64,000 bases of DNA from positions 26,129 through 90,128 of the IMG/VR virus record IMGVR_UViG_3300044984_002503. The stretch is one strand, 5' to 3'. A model generated the notes under the pieces. It searched no databases. It was given only the letters and a program-made list of their open reading frames with translations, and was not told the DNA's origin. Below are positions 59,410 through 64,000 of this stretch, piece by piece (position 1 is the stretch's first letter; every line of letters starts with the position of its first letter). Made by a program: the position numbers and the translations under genes. The stretch comes from a virus.

Positions 59410-60098
59410 TGAAAATTTCAATCTGCATTCCTACTTGGGAACAATATGGTTATGGGACTGGATTTTTAAAAAATAATTTTGACAAATTTTTAAATCAAAC
59501 ATATAAGAATTTTAATGTTATTATTTCCGACCATAGTAAAAATAATGAGATTAAAAATCTTTGTGAGTCATATTCCGATAAATTTGAAATTAAATATTTT
59601 AAAAATGATAAATTATTAGGTAATGGACCGGCGAATACCAATAACTCAATTATTCACGCCGATGGTGAAATTATTAAAATAATGTTCCAAGACGATTTTT
59701 TTTATGATGATACATCATTAGAATTAATTAGTGAGGAATTTAAAAAAGATGAATGTAAATGGTTAGTTAATGGGTGTAATCATACGAATGATGATGGAAA
59801 TACTTTTTATAATTTTATGAGCCCTTCATGGAATGATAAAATTGCAATAGGTGTTAATACAATTAGTTCCCCGTCGGTTTTATCTTTCAAAAATGAAACC
59901 CCTTGTTTATTTGACGAAGAATTAACTATGTTAATGGATTGTGAAATGTATTATCAACTTTACATCAGATATGGTTTTCCTAAAATTATTACTAATTGTT
60001 TAATCACAAATAGAATGCATCAACATCAAATTAGTAGTTTATACAAAAAAGATATGCATTTGGAAATAAATCACGTAAGAAACAAACATAACATATGA
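59409..60098 (+). CDS. GT2-family glycosyltransferase
   Basis: 229 residues from GTG 59409, which overlaps the previous TAG. ISICIPTWEQYGYGTGFLKN, FNVIISDHSKNNEIKN, GPANTNNSIIHADGEI and IKIMFQDDFFYDDTSL (QDD metal site) fit GT2. The GTG start is chosen because the sequence MKISICIPTW begins the fold; later ATGs would cut it. Confidence 0.8.
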   Translation: MKISICIPTWEQYGYGTGFLKNNFDKFLNQTYKNFNVIISDHSKNNEIKNLCESYSDKFEIKYFKNDKLLGNGPANTNNSIIHADGEIIKIMFQDDFFYDDTSLELISEEFKKDECKWLVNGCNHTNDDGNTFYNFMSPSWNDKIAIGVNTISSPSVLSFKNETPCLFDEELTMLMDCEMYYQLYIRYGFPKIITNCLITNRMHQHQISSLYKKDMHLEINHVRNKHNI

Positions 60099-60976
60099 AA
60101 ACAAGTAAAGTGTACATTAACATTCCAGCCGGAGTAGCTGCGGGTGGTGTTGAATCCCTATTTCAATTAGCGGATGCAATTAACAATGTTGGTGGGGAAT
60201 CAATTGTATTATGGGATATCCCATATGCTGACCCAATCCCTGCAAAATATAAACATTATAATATTCAACATTCAAAAGATGTTGAAGACATTTCTGATAA
60301 TTGGGTTATCTATCCTGAAGTTTGGACCGAAAAATTAGACACCTATAAAAATATGAAAAAAGCCATATGGTGGTTAAGTGTTGACAATAACCATGGTAAA
60401 TTTCAAGATTTTTCAAATTCAAATATTACTCATTTTTACCAATCTTTTTATGCCTTGGATTTTTTACAAAAAAATGGTGTGGAAAAATATCTTCCATTAT
60501 TTGACTATATCCCATCAAAATATATTGAATCAACTTACGATATAAACCAAAAGAAAAATATTGTTTGTTATAACCCTGTTAAGGGTCTTGGAGTTACCAA
60601 TCAAATTAAATCATTAAATCCTGATATTGAACTTGTACCTATTGTGGGTATGGATGAAAATCAAATAATTGAATTATTAAAAACAAGTAAAATTTATATT
60701 GATTTTGGTCATCATCCTGGTAGAGATAGAATCCCGAGAGAATCTGCAATACTTGGAAATTGTGTAATAACTAATTCTACAGGGTCTGCTGGTTTTTATA
60801 ATGATATTCCTGTTAGTAAACAATTTAAAACATCTAATGTTGAAGAAATTGGAAATACAATTCGTAATTGTTTTGAAAACTTTGAATCCGTTATTGACGA
60901 GTATTCTTTATACAGGTCTTCAATTAAAAACCAAAAAGAACAATTACATAATTTAACTAAACAATATTTTTTATAA
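60095..60976 (+). CDS. GT-B glycosyltransferase-like protein
   Basis: 293 residues. It starts VYINIPAGVAAGGVESLFQL, with the 'GG.E....L' pattern of a GT-B N-terminal domain, and has DFGHHPGRDRIPRESAILGN and CVITNSTGSAGFYNDIPV, which resemble the donor-binding half of GT4-like enzymes (E..A.G..VI...). It is short for a full GT-B enzyme. ATGA overlap with the previous gene; TAATG with the next. Confidence 0.65.
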   Translation: MKTSKVYINIPAGVAAGGVESLFQLADAINNVGGESIVLWDIPYADPIPAKYKHYNIQHSKDVEDISDNWVIYPEVWTEKLDTYKNMKKAIWWLSVDNNHGKFQDFSNSNITHFYQSFYALDFLQKNGVEKYLPLFDYIPSKYIESTYDINQKKNIVCYNPVKGLGVTNQIKSLNPDIELVPIVGMDENQIIELLKTSKIYIDFGHHPGRDRIPRESAILGNCVITNSTGSAGFYNDIPVSKQFKTSNVEEIGNTIRNCFENFESVIDEYSLYRSSIKNQKEQLHNLTKQYFL

Positions 60977-61647
60977 TGATTTTAAATGACGACTTAGGAG
61001 TAAATAAAAATGTTTTATACGATATTACATCAAAATATACTGAATCAATATTTGTTGACTTAGGTGTTAGAGAAGGTCTTTCGTCTAAAATAATGTTATC
61101 AGATTCTGTTAAAAATAATAATAAAGTATTTGGTGTTGATGTTGATTGGAGTATGTTAAACTCTGAAATTAGTTCTCATCCTAATTATACTACAATTTTA
61201 GGCGATTCGTCTACCGTTGGAAAATATTGGGATAAAAAAATAAGTGGATTATTTGTTGACACTTTTCACATCAAAGACCAAGTTTTATCTGAATTATATT
61301 TTTGGTATCCTCATCTTGAAGAGGGCGGGTTTATTGCATTCCATGACACAAATTGGCCGATAGGGCAACATGATAAGTATGGAGATATTACTTGGGGTAG
61401 AGTTGAAGAAGGGGTTAAATTATTTTTTAATGTTGATTCATTAAACTATGAAGATGAGTTTATTAAAATGAGTAACTATCCTGAGTCTTATGGTCTGACA
61501 ATTGTTGAAATTAAAAAGAAAAAAGATTACATATCTGAACTACCTAATTGGAAAGAAATCATTGATGGAAGAAATCATTTAATTAGTCTTTTTTGGAACG
61601 AAGAAAATAAATCAAATATTAAAATTGACTTAGTATTAAATGTATGA
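60976..61647 (+). CDS. Class I SAM-dependent methyltransferase
   Basis: 223 residues. SIFVDLGVREGLSSKIMLSD is a glycine-rich SAM-binding loop, NKVFGVDVDWSML the acidic end of strand 2, ISGLFVDTFHIKDQVLSELY and GGFIAFHDTNWPIGQ follow the Methyltransf_24/CmcI group. It probably methylates a sugar or acyl group of the glycan made by its neighbours. It overlaps the UDP-galactopyranose mutase gene by 8 bases. Confidence 0.75.
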   Translation: MILNDDLGVNKNVLYDITSKYTESIFVDLGVREGLSSKIMLSDSVKNNNKVFGVDVDWSMLNSEISSHPNYTTILGDSSTVGKYWDKKISGLFVDTFHIKDQVLSELYFWYPHLEEGGFIAFHDTNWPIGQHDKYGDITWGRVEEGVKLFFNVDSLNYEDEFIKMSNYPESYGLTIVEIKKKKDYISELPNWKEIIDGRNHLISLFWNEENKSNIKIDLVLNV

Positions 61648-62737
61648 TTATGTAATAGTTGGTAGTGGGTTTTTTGGTTCTATTTGCGCAAGAGAACTAA
61701 CTGATAACGGATATAAATGTTTGGTAATTGAAAATCGTAACCATATTGGTGGTAATTGTCATACAGAAAAAAAAGACAATATAAACATACACACATACGG
61801 TCCTCACATATTTCACACTTCAGATGAGGAGATATGGAATTGGATTAACCAATATGTTAAATTTAATAATTTTATTTTAACTCCTGTAGCAAATTATAAA
61901 GGCGAAATATATTCATTACCTTTTAGTATGTGGACATTCAATAAATTATGGAATGTAACAACACCTGAAGAAGCTCAAGAAATTATTAAGTCCCAATCAA
62001 TAGATATTGATGAGCCTAAAAATTTAGAAGAACAGGCAATAAAATTAGTTGGTAAAGATGTGTATGAAAAATTGATTAAAGGTTACACCGCAAAACAATG
62101 GAGAAAAGACCCAAAAGAATTACCAAAAGAGATTATTAAAAGATTACCAATTAGGTTTACATACGACAATAATTACTTTAATGATACATACCAAGGAATA
62201 CCAATTGGTGGTTATACTCAAATTTTTGAAAAATTATTAGATGGTGTTGAAGTTAAGTTAAATACTGATTATTTTAATGATAAAGAATATTGGGATAGTA
62301 TTGGTAAAAATATAATTTATACAGGTCCTATTGATAAATTTTATAATTATCAATTTGGAGAACTTGAATATAAAACAACAAAGTTTAAACATGTAAAAAA
62401 AGATGTTCAAAATTTTCAAGGAGTTGTAATGGTAAATTATACTGATGAGGCCATACCATATACCAGAATAATTGAACATAAACATTTTGAAAAAACCGAA
62501 TCACCGGTAACTTGGTTAACTTATGAATATCCAATTGAATATCAAGCGGATAAAACTGAACCATATTACCCGGTAAATGATTCTGAAAACAATTTAAAAT
62601 ATTCAAAATATAAAGAATTGTCAGAGTTACAATCAAAACACATTTTTGGTGGTAGATTAGGACAGTATAAATATTACGATATGCACCAAGTAATTAAAAG
62701 TGCTTTGGATACCGTAAAAACATTAATAAATAAATAA
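61640..62737 (+). CDS. glf: UDP-galactopyranose mutase
   Basis: 365 residues, equal to bacterial Glf (about 367). YVIVGSGFFGSICARELTDN is the FAD-binding loop, VIENRNHIGGNCHTEKKDNI the family signature, YGPHIFHTSDEEIWNWINQY the substrate region, and KGYTAKQWRKDPKELP and FGGRLGQYKYYDMHQVIKSA the conserved C-terminal parts. It converts UDP-galactopyranose into UDP-galactofuranose, so the glycan probably contains galactofuranose, or the phage alters host glycan precursors. Confidence 0.93.
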   Translation: MYDYVIVGSGFFGSICARELTDNGYKCLVIENRNHIGGNCHTEKKDNINIHTYGPHIFHTSDEEIWNWINQYVKFNNFILTPVANYKGEIYSLPFSMWTFNKLWNVTTPEEAQEIIKSQSIDIDEPKNLEEQAIKLVGKDVYEKLIKGYTAKQWRKDPKELPKEIIKRLPIRFTYDNNYFNDTYQGIPIGGYTQIFEKLLDGVEVKLNTDYFNDKEYWDSIGKNIIYTGPIDKFYNYQFGELEYKTTKFKHVKKDVQNFQGVVMVNYTDEAIPYTRIIEHKHFEKTESPVTWLTYEYPIEYQADKTEPYYPVNDSENNLKYSKYKELSELQSKHIFGGRLGQYKYYDMHQVIKSALDTVKTLINK

Positions 62738-62738
62738 T

Positions 62739-63539
62739 ATGCATAATTTATCAGTAATATCTAGTTTCGGATTAGATGTATCATTCCAAACAGACAAATT
62801 TTGTGAACTTTATGCCGATATAGTTCCTCACACACCTAAAGAATCTATCAGAGTTTTATGGGTTATGGAACCAAATGAAGTTTCAGGATTTAGACAAAAC
62901 GCAATAACTAATCATAGTAAGTTTGATTTAATTTTAACATGGGATAAAGAAATTTTATCATTGTGTCCAAACGCCAAACTGTTTCCATATGGAACAACTT
63001 GGATTAAAGACTTTGAATTTCCTGAACAAAAAGAATATTGTATTACAACATTAGTTGGTGGTAAATCTCAATGTACTGGTCATAGATTAAGACATTCTGT
63101 ACCCGAAAAAAGTAAATTAATAACATCTATACCAATTCATTTGTATAATAGTGTTAACACGTCATTTACTCAATCACCTGAATTAAAACAAATGAAAAGT
63201 AATCTTTGGAAAAACGAATTATTTTATTCCCAATTTCATATTGTTATTGAAAATGTGACATCAGATAATTGGTTTACAGAAAAAATAATTGATTGTTTTC
63301 AAACAAAAACAATTCCTATTTATATTGGGTGTGATAATATTGGTGATTATTTTGATTTACGAGGTATGTTCCATGTAAAAACATTAGACGAAATGGTAGA
63401 TGTGTGTAATACAATTACTCCTGAAACATATCAAAATATGTTAGAATATGTTAATATAAATTATGAAAAATCCATGAATTACCATGATTTTAGAAAAAGA
63501 GTTGAAGACGAGGTTAAATCATTTATAAAAAATAATTAA
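62739..63539 (+). CDS. GT10-family fucosyltransferase-like protein
   Basis: 266 residues. The C-terminal block FHIVIENVTSDNWFTEKIID then CFQTKTIPIYIGCDNIGDYF matches the GT10 motif 'F.I..EN....D..TEKI.D.......P.Y.G...I..YF'. The N-terminal half (IRVLWVMEPNEVSGFRQNAI) fits an acceptor domain. GT10 enzymes add alpha-1,3/1,4-fucose from GDP-fucose. It begins one base after glf. Confidence 0.75.
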   Translation: MHNLSVISSFGLDVSFQTDKFCELYADIVPHTPKESIRVLWVMEPNEVSGFRQNAITNHSKFDLILTWDKEILSLCPNAKLFPYGTTWIKDFEFPEQKEYCITTLVGGKSQCTGHRLRHSVPEKSKLITSIPIHLYNSVNTSFTQSPELKQMKSNLWKNELFYSQFHIVIENVTSDNWFTEKIIDCFQTKTIPIYIGCDNIGDYFDLRGMFHVKTLDEMVDVCNTITPETYQNMLEYVNINYEKSMNYHDFRKRVEDEVKSFIKNN

Positions 63540-63543
63540 AATT

Positions 63544-64000
63544 ATGAATATTGCATCAACAAGATTAATGGGAGGGTTAGGAAATCTAATGTTTCAAATT
63601 GCTGCAACTTATAGTGTATCACTTAGAGATAATAAAGAAATGATTTGTGACACTCGGGACATGATGATACCTCACAAATCATACCAATTTTATATTAATA
63701 ATATTTTTAGAAAAATAAAATTTTCAGACACAATAACTAATCAACAACATTCAGGGGAAGGCGGATTTCAATATTTTCCAATACCAAAATTAGAAGGAAA
63801 TATAAAATTAATAGGACACTTTCAAAGTGAAAAATATTTTATAGATTACAAAAATGAGATATTGGACCTTTTTGAAATTGATGAAAACACAAATTCATAT
63901 TTGTTAGAAAAATATAATGAAATTTTAAATCAAGATACTTGTTCTATTCATGTTAGAAGAGGAGATTATATTTCTTTACCAAATCATCATCCGTCACAAC
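63544..64000 (+). CDS. GT11-family alpha-1,2-fucosyltransferase (C-terminus outside window)
   Basis: The first 152 residues are visible. STRLMGGLGNLMFQIAATYS is the N-terminal GT11 motif (GGLGNQ.FQ), and CSIHVRRGDYISLP is the HxRRGD donor-binding motif. GT11 enzymes transfer fucose alpha-1,2 to galactose and related sugars. It is 4 bases after the GT10-like gene. Partial only because the window ends. Confidence 0.88.
   Translation, partial: MNIASTRLMGGLGNLMFQIAATYSVSLRDNKEMICDTRDMMIPHKSYQFYINNIFRKIKFSDTITNQQHSGEGGFQYFPIPKLEGNIKLIGHFQSEKYFIDYKNEILDLFEIDENTNSYLLEKYNEILNQDTCSIHVRRGDYISLPNHHPSQ

Noticed and set aside
1-64000. tRNA genes, insertion sequences, integrase or attachment sites
   Set aside because: Gaps between genes are short; I saw no cloverleaf-like sequence, transposase, integrase or flanking duplications.

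Overview
The window looks like part of the genome of a large, AT-rich, T4-like contractile-tailed phage (myovirus). Recognisable T4-type replication proteins (gp41 helicase N-terminus, 5'-3' exonuclease, UvsX, gp32, family B polymerase) occur with T4-type tail and neck proteins (sheath gp18, tube gp19, a gp26/gp51-like assembly protein, tape measure, gp53-like wedge protein, probable gp13, gp14 and gp15). No host housekeeping genes, tRNA or rRNA were seen. The host is probably a member of Bacteroidota: three intergenic sites match or nearly match the Bacteroidota promoter form TTTG-N19/20-TAnnTTTG, starts almost never carry a Shine-Dalgarno sequence, and base composition is strongly AT-rich. 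This host call is an inference.

Layout. (1) 1-3921, minus strand: replication operon gp32 > small gene > UvsX > exonuclease > small gene > gp41 helicase (cut by the window edge), driven by an early-type promoter. (2) 4017-28685, minus strand: tail and neck module, from small neck-like genes through the sheath, a HAD-like protein, tube, assembly chaperone with a candidate frameshift extension, tape measure, and three very large baseplate proteins. A small plus-strand ribbon-helix-helix gene sits inside this block. (3) 28732-33942, plus strand: SET-domain protein, SNF2-type helicase, a manganese-type superoxide dismutase fused to a possible nuclease, neck protein gp13, and a small protein. (4) 33919-36967, minus strand: DNA polymerase and a 37-residue gene in its own promoter-to-terminator unit. 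(5) 37029-42454, minus strand: small virion-like proteins and four glycosyltransferases, one of the GT60 polypeptide-GlcNAc-transferase type. (6) 42541-50592, minus strand: six fibre or adhesin-like proteins, four of them with long Thr-Pro-rich mucin-like repeats. (7) 50644-53322, plus strand: small virion-like proteins including a WYL-domain protein. (8) 53376-64000, plus strand: a tightly overlapping glycan locus (glycosyltransferases, UGDH-like dehydrogenase, UDP-galactopyranose mutase, methyltransferase, GT10- and GT11-type fucosyltransferases) with an exonuclease and a dUTPase embedded; it runs off the end.

Three ideas tie the window together. First, a coding-strand motif TATTTAT(N)A lies upstream of about 15 late transcription units and is a candidate phage late promoter. 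Second, several unrelated proteins share short N-terminal peptides ending in [ILV]xE, like T4 capsid-targeting peptides cut by the prohead protease; the superoxide dismutase domain is flanked by two such sites, which suggests enzymes packaged in the virion. Third, mucin-like Thr-Pro fibre proteins lie directly upstream of a GT60-type polypeptide glycosyltransferase and near about a dozen further glycosylation genes, which suggests that the phage makes O-glycosylated, mucin-like fibres. The capsid, portal, terminase and prohead protease genes are not in this window.
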